Shown: positions 33,373 through 45,980, counted from the stretch's first letter. The stretch: 64,000 nt of DNA from Diphasiastrum complanatum (GCA_029204225.1 CM055109.1:5649053-5713052), one strand, 5' to 3'. Program-made: numbers and translations. The notes: generated from the letters alone by a model not told the origin.

Positions 33373-35920
33373 ACATTTCTCATCTTTTTAAAAAAAATTT
33401 TTTCTCTCGTACTTTTTCCTTTTTTGGAAGGCGAGAGGCCTTCAACATATATTGCAACTTGCAAATGCCAAGCCTTGCCTGTAACACTTTCTCACTCCTA
33501 TCATCTCTAAACTCTGCCATTCTTCCTCACCACTTGGAATTTGATGTGCATATTGCATACCCAACTTTTTTCTTGAAGGACAACTTTTATTATTGACTCC
33601 CATCTAAAGTGTAAAAATGAGTTGCCTCGCAAAACGTAATTTGTACGACTCCTTTTTTTTTTCAAATTTTTTTACATGCAACTTCCAGAATGCAGAAGGT
33701 GCATGTAAAAACACATTACATGACCTTCCGCGCAGAAGGTGCATGTAAAAAAAAAATTTATTGCAAAAGAAAGGACAAACAATGTTAAAAGAAGTTTTCA
33801 CGTTGTGGAAGGTCACCTACTCGGCCATTCCACCATGGGAAGGGATCCCCTTCGCCGATAGAATATGACTCTCATTTAAGATTGGCCTTTCATATTAAAC
33901 TCCATATAGAATGCTAACTCTTGAATGGTATGACTAATTAACCCCCATAAGTGGTGTGGCGTGCCTCTTGCTCTCAGCCTGAGTTAGTGCTCACAGAGAA
34001 TTGGTAAAGTCCTACAACCAACCGACTGGTTTTAAATTTTACCGATTGATCTTGAAACAAGCAGGAAGCCAAAATAAAAACTGGCAAAACATATGAGTAG
34101 CAGGAAACAAACTTCCTTGATGCAAAAGTTGGAGGAAATTTTTAGAATACTTTGACATATTTCATTTAATCACTTACATTTTATGTTGACTTTTAGAAAG
34201 TAGATATACATGTTATAATAAATAGCATTACTGTGTGCATTTCTTTTGGCAAACTTAGCTTAAAGTAATTCAAATTTATGCTTGTTATTGAGGGTTGTAA
34301 ACTATTTTATACCAAGTTTCAAATTGCATAAAATTAATTTCCTAAAAAATGTTCAATAGACAATTTGCGAGTGCACTTTTGAACTAATGCAAAACCGGCC
34401 AGCTTTGAAAGTTGTAGGAACTTGATGGTTGGAAAAGCAAAAAATAGATTGCTTTAGGAAACCCTAGGAGACCAACCCACTTGCAAAAAAAAAGAGAGTG
34501 GAGCACTGGCCTGAGCCCTGCTGAGAGGGCTAGGCTGAGGCAGGATGCATGCTATTGTGGTCAGGATTCCCTCTATCCTTCCTACCCCACTTGAAGTCTA
34601 ATTGAAGTCTAACTAGGTAATTAGTGATAAGCATGTGTGACAATTTGCAAATATGATCACCATGTAGTACAAGAGAAAAAAGAAAGATGATCATTGATCA
34701 CCATGTGCTAAAAAACACAGATTTCAGGGTATTTGTAAACTTGAGCTGACCATTGGTTTTGTTTGCAAGGCCAAAACATGGTACATTAAGTGGATTTGCT
34801 AAGCTCGCTCCTTCCTCGTGTCATGCCGGCCTGATCATGGCCGGCTCTACAATGTACATCAATCATTGACTAGCTTGATTGAAATCCTGGTACATATTCC
34901 AATATCTGTATAGTCTAGTTTGGGATATAGGACCCTGCCAAACCTTCAACCTGTCTATTTTAACTTCTAAATTTCATTTAAAGATGTGGGTTGTTTTTTA
35001 GACCAGAGAGGCTGAATCTGCATTTTGGATCATTACTGATCAGTTACAGTGAGATTAGGTGAATTCAACCAAGGACTCAGAATTTCACTCACGTGGAGCG
35101 GACCCACCAAATGCACAAATTGGTCAACCAGCTGATCTTATGCATTATTTCGTGTGGTAGCTTTCCCCCAACTAACTGCTGCAGCGAATGCCAAGATAGA
35201 AATAGAATTACCTGATGATAAATCTGAAATTCATCCTCTTCCATAGATACAGAATTACGATTTCTGCTCTTCATTTTTGTGAAGCCAATTTTTTTATTAT
35301 TATAAACAATGACCATCTCCTCTAACTCTATCTAATGATTAGTTTTATTGCATTTTTTGTTATGATGTGAATTCTAACAAAATGGCAAGGGCTAACCAGA
35401 TGCATTACTGCAAGAAATCTCAGTGTCAGGATCTTATAAGTACTTGGAAGCTCTAAGTCGAACACAAGTTGATAGATGCTTACTCATATTGGTTGCAGGG
35501 TGTAGCAGGCATAGAGATTCGTTAACAAAAAACAATGGGTAAAGAGTAATGAGATCAACTGCATGCAATTTCCTTTGTAACTTCTTCTTAGAATCATTCC
35601 TTCGGCTGTCTTTAATTGAGTGCAACATTCACTGAAGGACGTACTGCTCACTCTAAGATCCTCACCCAACCTGGCATCCTCAGGTTGTCTATAGTGTTTA
35701 TTAGCATTGCTCATTTTTCTATTTGCTCTCCTCCCACTTAGTGGCGACAGCATAATCTTGAGCTAACAAAAGAAAGAAATAGTTTACCAGCTGATATCTC
35801 TTCTAGAATTCACGAAGCAGGAGTTCTTCTCCGTCATTGAGTGGATTGTGACATAGTGACAGTTCATCAGCACCACTCATACTCTTCAACATAGATCCCT
35901 CAAGTTTGCGTGCTAAACTC
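33373..35920. other. Non-coding region up to the aquaporin gene
   Basis: No gene is recognised. A small hairpin-forming repeat lies at 33658-33752. The last few hundred bases should include the promoter and 5' leader of the aquaporin, but I see no convincing TATA box. A four-codon upstream frame (ATG 35534 to TAA 35548) is present. The ATGTAA mini-frame known from the Arabidopsis NIP5;1 leader is absent from 35341-35920. Confidence 0.5.
33658..33752. repeat. Small hairpin with repeated arm
   Basis: TTTTTACATGCAACTTC pairs with GAAGGTGCATGTAAAAA (one mismatch) across a short loop. The second arm, with its GCAGAAGGTGCATGTAAAA sequence, is repeated about 46 bases on (33733-33752). Confidence 0.6.
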
Positions 35921-37893
35921 ATGGAAGATCAAAAGGATCCCCCATCAGAGCTAGCTCAAGCTAGTGGCCCCCAAGGCGGGAGCTTCGTCGCTGCAATATA
36001 CGATCGTGCCACAAGTGTTGGGAGGAGTTCTGGCCACTATAACAAATGTTTTCCTGTTAATCAATGTGTGGCGGAAGAGGGGATTCTGAGCGAACTACAC
36101 GGCTCTTTGTCACCCTGCCCTTCTCTAACAAGAAAGGTGAGAGATTAATATTCGAGCTGTTTGGATGTCCAAGAAGAATCAAGCTTGGAACTTGGTGATA
36201 GACATAATACAATTCTAGCATTGCTTAAGCTCTAGATATTTGAGTCTGGGATACATAACTTCATCAGCTTGATATTGATAGCATGCACATTGATTGATTG
36301 TTGATAGTTTTGGCGGTTCACATGGATCTAACAAAGATGATGGGCTGCTCCTGTGTATGCAAAGGTACTTTCGGAGTTCCTTGGCACATTTGTACTGCTG
36401 TTTGCTGCAGCAGGCACAGCCATAGTGAACGAAAAGACAGCAGGAAGTCTCACCATTCTTGGCTGCGCAGCAGGAGCAGGCTTAGCTGTAATGATCGTCA
36501 TTTTCTCAACGGGACACATCTCAGGAGCTCACATCAATCCGGCAGTAACTCTTGCCTTTGCTTCATTACGTCACTTCCCGTGGATAGAGGCAAGTTAATC
36601 TTCCTCACCCTCACATTGTTCATCTTGCACTGTATTATATAGCTGATGAGTGCACTAAGTACTACAATTTAGCAACATAGCTACTTTGATATATTTGCAA
36701 GGATATCTCGTGTCAGTAGTCTTTGACTATGTAACCATGAGAGCTCTCTGCCAGAAATACTATTAATAGAGCCGTGAGTTGTAAAAGCTTAACAAATTAG
36801 TCTCATATGATTTGATCGCCAGCCGCCTAAACTGAAAGTCGTACTGTCACACAAATTCATAGGTTCCCCTATACATAATTGCTCAAGTGGTAGGCTCCAT
36901 CAGTGCTTCATATGTGTTGAAGGGCATTTTTCACCCTGATCTGCATGGTGGAGCGACTCTTCTTCAGGGAGGTTATGTGGAAGCCTTCTTCCTTGAATTT
37001 GTAATCTCAGCAATCCTCATGTTTGTGATTACAGCAGTTGCAACAGACACTCGTGCGGTAAATTCTAAAGCTCTAGAAGTCTTCAGCTTCACTCATCTTA
37101 CTTCAGATCAAGAAAATAGATCTTGCATTCTCTAGCTTTGTGAATTTTGTTTTCCTCTCTATTTTGTTTTCACGACAGTTGATCTTGAAAAAGTTTGATT
37201 TGCTAAGATCTTCATACATAACTTGCAGGTCGGAGAATTGGCTGGCATAGCTGTGGGTGTGACTGTTCTCCTTAATATTTTAATTTCAGGGTAAGACATC
37301 TTATTGTGAGAGCAACTGCTACTAGATTCCTACTATCTCAAGTAGCCTCACTTTGACTTGTTTCTGGAGAAACCTGAGAGAGCATTTTGCAAAGATCGGT
37401 CACTTCCGAAGTTTCAGCTTTAAAGTTTCCATAAACCTTCTTGTTGCAAACAATATGGCGTAAAATATTTTTCACTAGCATCAAATTTCAATGTTATGAA
37501 AGCAAGTAAGATAAGAGAGACCTAAGTTTGATTCTTGCACAACAGGAAATCAGACTTGGATGAATATGGCACATAGAGATTTTTGTTATGGAACCCACTG
37601 CAGATCTACCTTGCTCATAGATCTCTAGCTTGCAACAGAACCTCTGAATTGCTTTTGTCTCTGATGTAACTGACCACAGTATTCATTTTGTAACACATTG
37701 CAGATCAACTACAGGTGGTTCTATGAATCCGGTTCGTACTCTTGGTCCAGCCATTGCAGCCAACAACTATAAAGGCATCTGGATATATATATTAGCTCCC
37801 ATACTGGGTATGCAGTTAGGGGCAGGAGCATATACTTTGATACGTTTGAAAGATGTAGAGCCTGCACGACCAGTGAGAAGCTTCAGGAGGTAA
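35921..37893 (+). CDS. NIP-type aquaporin, five exons (boric acid/metalloid channel class)
   Basis: Exons join(35921-36136, 36365-36589, 36863-37057, 37229-37290, 37704-37893) give 295 residues, close to the roughly 300 usual for plant NIPs. Two half-membrane pore motifs are seen: NPA at 130-132 and NPV at 241-243. By alignment with AQP1 and NOD26 the selectivity filter is A110, I229, G238 and R244, the A-I-G-R set of Arabidopsis NIP5;1. NPA/NPV matches NIP6;1. Conserved text includes SLTRK, STGHISGAHINPAVT, HFPW, AVATDTRAVGELAG and the C-terminal ARPVRSFRR, a phosphorylation-type tail shared with NIP5;1. Six membrane helices fit. From the family, it should carry boric acid and related small neutral solutes across the plasma membrane. 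Intron 2 uses a GC donor (GAG|GCAAGT); the other introns are GT-AG. I chose ATG 35921 because the frame upstream has only a TTG. No damage is seen. Among NIPs, NIP5/6-like is most likely. Confidence 0.93.
36590..36595 (+). other. Non-canonical GC splice donor of aquaporin intron 2
   Basis: The exon ends ...TGG ATA GAG and the intron begins GCAAGT, the known consensus for GC-AG introns. Splicing here to GTTCCCC (36863, after ATAG) restores HFPWIE-VPLYIIAQ, which matches the NIP alignment. No GT nearby keeps the frame equally well. Confidence 0.8.
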
Positions 37894-40800
37894 GCCAGCC
37901 TTGGCAGCAGAATACGATCCTGTATTAGCCATTCTGAAGTCTTAGACGTGACAACCTACAGGTGTGAGAAAGGCAAAAATGAGCTCACTGGTAGCATTTG
38001 CAGCCTTCAAGGATTCTAATGTTGATCTTTCTTCTTTGAAAATGTTTACTCTTCTTGCTTTCTATCAGAAGCTGCTTATACCATCGTGATCAGCAGCTCT
38101 TTATATGTTCATTTTTATTGTATCATCTCAAGATAGAAAAGTGTGGGATTTGTCCAAGTTTGGGAAGAGCAAGACATTGTAATTGTGAAAATCTCATAAA
38201 AGAATCTGAAAGTGTATCAAGGTATTTTGATATATAAGAATGTGGAGAGCCAATGAGAGATTAAAACATAGCATATGAGAATTTTCTTCATATTGTGCAT
38301 GCGAACATCCATGAGAAGTGGAAATTCCATCATAATTTGTATGTGCCATGCTTTAGCCCATCATTGTCCACACTCATATTTTGCTAGCAAACAGCGAAAA
38401 ACAAAATTTTTGGCACCTAGCTATAAGAAACCCAAAAAAAATGTTTCAAAAAATTGCAAAAAAATTCCCCTTGTCTTTTTCACCTAGAGATAGTGCTAGA
38501 AAATATTGTTGACTGGCCTACTACATAAAGGCAATGCATGCCTTTTATCGTGGCCGAAATGCTCGATCCAACTAAAGTTAGGGCAGTGGTCTATTTAGCT
38601 ATCTTTGAAGATGAAAAATATATTTTTTGAAAATATAGAGTGAATATATTGCAAGTGCTAGAAAATAGGCTTGATTGGCCTAGTAAATGAAGGCAATATA
38701 TGCCTTTCACCTTGGCTCAATGAAATTGTTCACAATCGTTGGTGCAAATTTGACAATTTGCTTAACACATTCTTCAAGTCAATGTGTTGCAATTCAGACC
38801 TGTGGTTGGAGTTATTTTTGCCCATCACTGAAATGTTGATAAAAAACTAAAATTTTTGGCCCAAGTATTTGCTCTTGCGTAGGTGGACAATGACCAAACT
38901 TTTTTGGGCGAGCCACCCCAAGCCAAGCACATTACAATGCCACACTTGTATAATTACCATCGAGTTTTGACCTTTGGTTAATCTCATAAGAACATTAGAA
39001 CCAAACATTGATATAACCTCTCGTCCATACGTAAAATCGACACTCACCCCCTTGCATTGTGAGATAAGCTAGTGGCAATGATACATACATATTTCCAAGT
39101 CCCTAGACATGGTGTCTTAGACCAGTATATCCTAATCTAAGACCAGTATATCTTATCCATTGGTCTAAGACTGGTCTTATCCCTATCCAGTGTATCTTCT
39201 TCTTTTTTTCTCTTGAAAGGCCAACCGTAGATTGTTTGCAACATTCTTATTTCAATTCAGTAACTCAAATAATAATTTATTTGTCATGGAAAAGGTGGTC
39301 TCTTAGCTTATTGTGAAAATTTATAAGCCTATGGTAATGCATGCTCAATGCAAAGAATACATTTTTTAGAAAAGAAATCAAAGCAAATATCAAACAAGTA
39401 TCACTAAAAATAGATTATCTTGGAAAACTGTTTGGAAAAAAATGAAGTCCTCCAAGAGTGTACTGAAATATTATAGGTTTCTTTAACTCAACTTACAAAT
39501 AGTAATGATAAGATGAAGGTTGTATTTTACTCCATGCATATATCATATTTTATCTTTAGTTAAAGATATGGAATTGGTGAATAAGATGACAAATTTAAAG
39601 GTAATAACTTGATGGCAATTGGCAACAAAAGATATTTGTGGTCTTTCTTCAAGATGAGGTCATCAAAAAAGAAGGATTCATGCACAAGTGTTCACCTTTT
39701 TTAATGTTGTTTTAAATTCTTGATTTAATACAATTATTAGTTGTATTAGTTTTTTTTTTTCCTAAAGTTTGAGTTTTAGCACTGTGGTGGCGATCAATAA
39801 AATGTGTATACAAATTTTAACTAATTTTTTTGTGCCAATTATATTTGTTGTGAAAATATGCATTGGTTGTTGTCCAAGACAATTTGACAATTGAGAATTC
39901 TATTGGAAAGTCATTAGGTTCTGTTATGAGTTCTAAGTTGACCAAATCAATGTGCAACAATAGAATGAGTTAAATAAAAGGCTATAATTACTGAAACCAT
40001 TATGAATGAAGTCAAAAAAATATTCGACAATACCTCAGTTCATAGGAAGCAACTACCACAATGTGTAAATTGATAAGGAAATCATTTACACAAGTGAATT
40101 TTCCAATTTCACCATGGTTCCATTTGAAAATTAAGAAAACATATGTTAAACCAAGACATGCAAAAGATAGTGAGTATTTCATTTCACACCAATGAAGTAT
40201 ATGGCTAAAAGGAGAATTATTATTCATGAATATTCTAACAATTGATTTATTAACATTAATTCGTTGTTAACATTTATAATAGAATTCTAGTATTACAAAT
40301 GAGATGGCAAATAAGAAGTTGATAATAGTTCTAAAGTAAGATGAATCAAAAATCATAAAAAAGATAAAAATTGAAGAGAGTTAGTCTTACAATTACAAAT
40401 GAAGCACTTTCAAGTTCAGAACATTTTGAGAATTTCAACTTGAGTGTCCAATCAGAGAATGATAACTTGTGGTTGGTAGCCTTTCAAGTGAAATTGATTT
40501 TTCATTAACGCCATTTTGTATTATTATTATGATAAAATGTTTGGTACTTTTTTAAATGTGTTAAAAGAAGACTATGCCATTATTTTATGGATATTCGGTA
40601 AAACATCTTATCCTGCTATCATAAAAATCACATGGTGGGAGTTTATTTAAGTGGTTTTAAAATTGGTGATTTAGTTGACAACAACATTATCGAACAACAC
40701 AATCACCATATATATTGACACTATATTAGTTAAGTATAATAAAGGCTAACTAAATAGCAACTTAGGGCTCGAGAGATATCGACCCACTGTCTAAAAAGTA

Positions 40801-41044
40801 GATAGAAAAAGTAGATGTCAAATATGGCAAGTAATTGACACAATGATACACGTCAATTATTGTCGTTTCAACTCTCTCCCTCAATAATTAACGTCATTTA
40901 TTTAACAATAAGAAAACTACTCATGGAACATGCCTCCATGAGTAGCATAGTCACTTCCAGCTCAAAAATAAAGTATACTTCACAACGATGAACTTACAAG
41001 TACGATGTAAATATGTCCAACAACTTACGCAACTTTCAAGATAT
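37894..41044. other. Non-coding region downstream of the aquaporin
   Basis: No gene is recognised. A diverged direct repeat pairs 38496-38560 with 38652-38725 (GTGCTAGAAAATA, GGCCTA, AAGGCAAT, TGCCTTT). Around 39118-39180 CTAAGACCAGTATATC-type words recur, once inverted. The rest is AT-rich. Confidence 0.5.
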
Positions 41045-41320
41045 CATTTCAATGCCAAGCTTTAGTCTGGAACTTTTCAAACTTGTCTTTGCTTAGCGAC
41101 TTCATAATACATTAACAACTTGTGCAACAATAGTACAATGAACCACATCTATCTCGTTTGAACAAAGTTTTTCGAGTATGAAATGGTATTTTAATTCTAC
41201 ATGCTTTGTTCTGGCATGAAACACTAGATTTTAAGCTAACCGGAGTCCACTTTGACTATCATATAAGATAATTGTACCTTTGGTTTGTCTTATCCCAATT
41301 TCTTTGAGTAGCTTTTCTTT
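41045..41320 (-). pseudogene. Ty1/copia RNase H fragment
   Basis: Read from 41320 downward it gives LLKEIGIRQTKGTIILYDSQ, then SGLRLA, a stop, and NLVFHARTKHVELKYHF. This is the C-terminal RNase H text of copia Pol (usual form CDNQSAI.LA.NPVFHARTKHIE..YHF). Cys is replaced by Tyr before the conserved Asp, and two stops are present. Nothing upstream remains. It is an isolated relic of a family different from D. Confidence 0.8.
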
Positions 41321-41470
41321 CACAAACTATGAAAAATTTTAGTAGCCCAGTGACCCAGCTTTTGATTCTCACAAAAAGAGTTACTGCTTTAGTGTGATGC
41401 TTTTCTATTTTGCAGGTTAGGAGAGTGCAGAACTTTGTTGAGGTTGTTGATGGTTTGAAAGCTAGAAATT

Positions 41471-43310
41471 CTAGGCTTCAAGCATTTTTCTGGTTCTTTT
41501 GGAGCTAACTTTTGCGTTGACTTCTTTTGCTTTTGGCACCAACTTCAGGAATTCTCCCAATGAAATATTGATCTTGCTAAACAAAATGTTCATGAGTAGT
41601 TCTATATGCGGTGCTTCTGGTTCAGTCATCTTGAAGGGTTCTTCAAGATGATGTAACTGGTCATTCATATTTGTACGTAAATTTTTTGGTGGCTGCAATG
41701 GTGAAGACTGAACTTCATCTATTGCTTTAGCAGCTTCAAGCTCCTCTTCTTCTTGCAGATGTTTGATCCACTGTCTCATATCCTGATATCTTCATTTTTT
41801 TGTATTAAGATTTGGATAGACTCCCGATGCTGTTGGTATATCATTCAATGGTATAGAATGAGTAGGTACTGGATCAATTACTGGTTCTTTCTGCTTCTGT
41901 GCTCTGGTGACCACCATCAAGGGTGCGCTTGGTTTATTCTGAGCTACTGGTCTTCACTTGATTGTTATCAAATTTACAGGTGTTGTAGCTGGTGGTGGCT
42001 TCGATCTTGCTGGACAGTCTTTATAGCAATGCCTGTAACCACAGTCACGACAAAATGGTACAAATTTTTCTTTATTTGGGCATTCTGCAACTCTGTGATT
42101 TTTGCCACATGCAAAGCATCCGAGTGGTGCCCTGCTCCAATTTCTGAAGGCTTGTTGTTGAGCAGCAACGTAAATGGCATATTATTCTGAAGATCCAACT
42201 GAAGATCCACTTGCTTGATCATTTCCATAGTTCCATTGCTCAGCATTTTCGTAAGGTTCTGGTTCCATCAAATTGGCTAGAGGAGCGGAGTGCTTTGGTG
42301 GGGCAGGTAAAGCTAAACGTTTCGGGTATCCAAGAGCAGATTGTCGCGGTCTTACTGCTGGATTGCCTCCATACTGTAGTTCTCGATATCCCAACTGGGC
42401 ATACCGTTGTTGAATTATCCGAGGATTGAAGTTGCAAAAAACAGTCTCATGATCAGGTGAATTACACAGATGGCAAACACTAATTTCCATTTGTTTTTTC
42501 AATTGAGGACACTCATTCACTGTGTGATTTTCTGTACAAATAGAACACCAAACATTTTCCCTGGTAGGAAAAGTCTTTGCAAGCTTTTCAGGTTCCTTGT
42601 TTGCTTCCCCGTGGAAATTTTCCAATGCTTTGATCTTCTCATCAAATTGCTTCAACTTTTCCATCTGTTTCTGCTGGTTTTTCCCAAGTTTCTCGAACTC
42701 ATTGAGCATCATTTCTACAGTAGCATTGGCATTCATTGATGCAATAGTGGTGGATGTCGTAGTAGTCTGCCCTGTTGTATAAGGCAACATACTGATATTT
42801 GGCTCCTCATCTGAATCTTCATCCTCCTCCCGAATTGCATCGTCCATAGCATTTTGCAAGAGTGCATACTCATTATGACGTTTCAAGTCACGTCTGATCC
42901 GTTTAGGTAGACCTGACAAAAACCACATAATCATGGCATTTTTGTTAATCAGCTCAGGTTCACATTCAGATCTAAGGCGTTTCACCCGTTCAATGTAATC
43001 TCAAACCATTTCTCGCTTTCCCATTTTAATTTTACTTAAAAGTAGAAAAGGGTCTTCCATAAACTTTCGTAGTTTGAACCGTGTAATCAGGGCTCGCTTA
43101 ACAACCTCCCAATCTGTACACTCAGTTTCATCTTGATTATAGTACCAATCTTGTGCTGTGCCTGTTAAGGCCATAAGAAACAGCTTAAGTTTAACTTGAG
43201 GATAAATCTCACCATAGATTTCACAGGATTTAGCATAGATATGAAGAAATCTAACTGGATCTGTTAATCCATTATATTTGGGTGATCCAATCGGGGTGCT
43301 CTTCTCACAA
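41471..43310 (-). pseudogene. Ty3/gypsy element H gag with four zinc knuckles
   Basis: One minus-strand frame runs the whole length, broken by stops at about 43003-43001, 42184-42182, 41956-41954 and 41794-41792. The N-terminal part is a gypsy Gag capsid (SPKYNGLTDPVRFL, GTAQDWYYNQ, LSGLPKRIRRDLKRH). Then come acidic and coiled-coil stretches, two zinc knuckles (CSICTENHTVNEC, CHLCNSPDHETVFC), a Pro-rich linker and two more Cys/His knuckles (CFACGKNHRVAEC, CRDCGYRHCYKDC). A tail follows with VTRAQKQKEP and a charged region ending at 41471. No protease or RT follows to the left. Three of the four stops are TGA, at positions where Trp or Arg would fit. The doubled knuckle pairs are unusual for a plant gypsy Gag. 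Confidence 0.85.
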
Positions 43311-44550
43311 TAATTGGATTGACTTCCTATGGAGCACCTCCAGGAGCATCTCCAGGGGCAACCATCTTTACAAATTTAGATCAAATAGATAATGAGATTG
43401 GATCTAGATTTTTCAAAAAACTATCTCAGATTAGATCTACTAGATCTATTCCACTTTTCAAGAATCTGATTCTATGTGATGGAAAACTTTTCGAAATTCG
43501 ATCAATCAATACTTCTCAAAAATGATAAATCTCTCAAAATCCAAATTAGAATATATCAGATTTGATCCAAATTTTGACAGAGACTTGATCTGGAAAATCA
43601 AAAACTGAAAATAGGACTACCGAAGGTTCACTAGGTGAAGGTTGTCTCGACGAAGGTTCAACACTGCTATTTTGGAAAAAAACTCTCTGACACTTTTCTG
43701 GCAATTTCTAGGAAAATAACTTTCGTCAACCTCTCAGGTGAAGGATCTGACACAAATACAACTATGGAAAATCAGACGAAGGTTTCTAACACAAGGAATT
43801 ATAGTTTCCTTAGTCTCGTGAGGGTAAAATTCAAGAATTTCTGTAATCTGATCAAGAAGAATCTTCGCCAAACTCAAGAAATAGTATTTTACTATAAATA
43901 ACATGTTTTGGAATCTCGGCGCAGGTCCTGGCGAAGTATCAAGAATAATACTAGTATTTTTGCAAAAAAGTGACTTTTTTGACAAAAATATGGCAATATG
44001 ACAACTGATCCTCTGAAATCTTTCTATTTTTGGTATTATTAGATCTGAATCACACCTAAGCACAGTGAATTGGACGAAGGTTCTTTTTTAGTATTTTTAG
44101 GGTTTTGACAATTTTTTGGTGTTTTTTGACGGTTTTTCTGATGTTTCTGAAAATCTACTGGGAATTAATCTTCACCCTTCAAACTGAAAGTTTTGTGAAT
44201 AATAACAAAGGTGACTGCAACTCGATGAAGGTTTCCTGAAAGAGGGTAAAAAGTTATCAACTCTGATGATGTTTTTTGCCTCTTTTTTGACCAAATCTGG
44301 CAGATTTGACCAATTTTTGTTATTTTCTCTGATATCTCAAATTCAAATGGATCTTAAGATTGGTGATCTGAATAGCTTTTCCTGTTTATCAATCAGATTA
44401 GATTTCAAACAAGCCAATCCACTCAAATCAAGCAAAATCAATCCTAACTAACCCTAAAATGCAGATCTAACACTATTCATGCCACGACAAGATGCCTAAT
44501 GCAAGCTAACTATCCAACAATTATGCTGCAACTAAAAAATTGGCGTAGCT
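43311..44550 (-). other. Leader of element H with GAAGGTT-motif array
   Basis: This is untranslated sequence between the primer site and gag. At least eight copies or variants of (A/T)CGAAGGTT or its complement occur, near 43621, 43635, 43650, 43735, 43776, 43861, 44073 and 44226. The same word recurs at 58390-59245. Purpose unknown. Confidence 0.6.
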
Positions 44551-44571
44551 CCCCGACAACGATGCCAAAAT
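44551..44571 (-). other. Gypsy primer-site region of element H
   Basis: On the minus strand the LTR end ...CCCACTACA is followed by AATTTTGGCATCGTTGTCGG, the usual plant gypsy arrangement (TTTGGCGCCGTTGCCGGGG-like) in CpG-decayed form. Confidence 0.7.
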
Positions 44572-44966
44572 TGTAGTGGGTTTCTTTCCTTGCCTAACCT
44601 GAACTAGTCAATCTAGCATCAAAGAGACAGAGTTAGTTGTCACGCGTAGGTTCGTTCCCATGAGAGCGATAGTTCAGTTCAGATTTCAGCATGAATGGAG
44701 GATTCACATCTATCTCTACATCCATTAACCCTACTCTTTAACACTACACATCCCTTAACACTACACATCCACAACTAGAGATAGCTTACTCTTTCTCTCT
44801 CTCTCTCTCTTTCTCTCTCATAAAAAATATAATAACATACAATCCCAATAACACTCAAATCCAACAATTAGCAAAATCCAAATAAGCATGAGAGATGGAT
44901 GAAAAGTGATAGAGAGCAAGGACATTCATCAATCCATTTCTGAAGAGAACCAATCTGCTTTATTGA
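44572..44966 (-). repeat. LTR end of element H (inverted copy at 59628-60026)
   Basis: About 395 bases match 59628-60026 in opposite orientation with high identity. Shared blocks include GTGTAGTGTTAAAGAGTAGG and the common end CCCACTACA. A CT/GA microsatellite lies at 44789-44818. How far the LTR extends past 44966 is not clear. Confidence 0.78.
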
Positions 44967-45980
44967 AATGCGGAAATGAACATGAGGAGCAACTCGAGTT
45001 GGTCCCTTCTTATCATAGAGAGGAGGACCCTGGCCTGTGAATCCTCCAATCTTGCCTCTCTTTTTATTCAAATTTAAAAAAGTGTGAGAACCATCAAAAT
45101 TGGAGGGAAACCCAACTTTATTCACTAGCTTGACATTTAGGCACTGCGATATTAAAAGTCCCGCAAAAAGGCCTAAAGTCCTTTTATTGACTTTTAACTA
45201 ACCAATCAAATAACTGTGTGATCATCAGGTTGGACTTACACACGCAGGGTGCCAGATCCCTCTCACTTATTAACTAGGGTTAGGGTTGCCTTGAGATCCG
45301 CAAACCCTCCAACACAGTACCCTCCTTTAACTCTACTCCTCTACACTAACATTCATCATGCTTTTGGGTGAAAGGGAAGGATAGACAAGAAGAGGAAGAG
45401 AGAAGAGAAGAGAGAAAGAGAGAGACATGAGATGGAGGTTAGCTCAAATGCTCAATGTCATTGCCTATGGAGAAACCTTAACTAATCACAAACAAAAAGC
45501 ATGGAAGAAATGAAAATAACAAGCAATCACAACAATAGCATAAGCAAGATTGATTAGCAAATGAGGATGCTTGAGCTCTCAAAATAGTAGAGTCTCGCAG
45601 AATCCACCAATAAAATCCTATGTGGAATTCTCACCAAAACCGTGGAATCCAGCCAATTTGATTGGGAACTCAAACTTCATGCTGCTCTCTAGGCTTATCG
45701 CACCACCCCGAAGCGAGCTACAGGCTTAATGTGAAAAAAGTGGATCTTGAATGGATCCAAACTCCTAAAATACTTGGCTAAGATCTTTGCACAACAAGCT
45801 ACAAAAGCTAGAAATGGCAAAGCATCCTAATGCTACCTTTGATACACATGAGCTTGACAAAGCATTCAAGAGACAAAAGAAACTAATAAAAGGTACTGAT
45901 GGCAGCCAAAAACAACAGCATACCAGCCCTACAACAGCAGCCTACCACTTTTGGAAACCTCGTAAGATCATACACAAAAG
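44967..45980. other. Unassigned, possibly the rest of LTR H
   Basis: No gene is recognised. A purine-rich stretch at about 45385-45430 (GAGAGAAGAGAAGAGAGAAAG) stands out. The plus-orientation LTR copy at 59628 has no counterpart of this sequence on its left. Confidence 0.4.

Noticed and set aside
35906-35920. Five-residue upstream extension of the aquaporin frame
   Set aside because: It would need a TTG start; the first ATG at 35921 is the normal choice in plants.
35341-35920. Boron-responsive ATGTAA upstream frame like NIP5;1
   Set aside because: No ATGTAA is present in this stretch; only an ordinary four-codon upstream frame is seen. The true 5' end is unknown.
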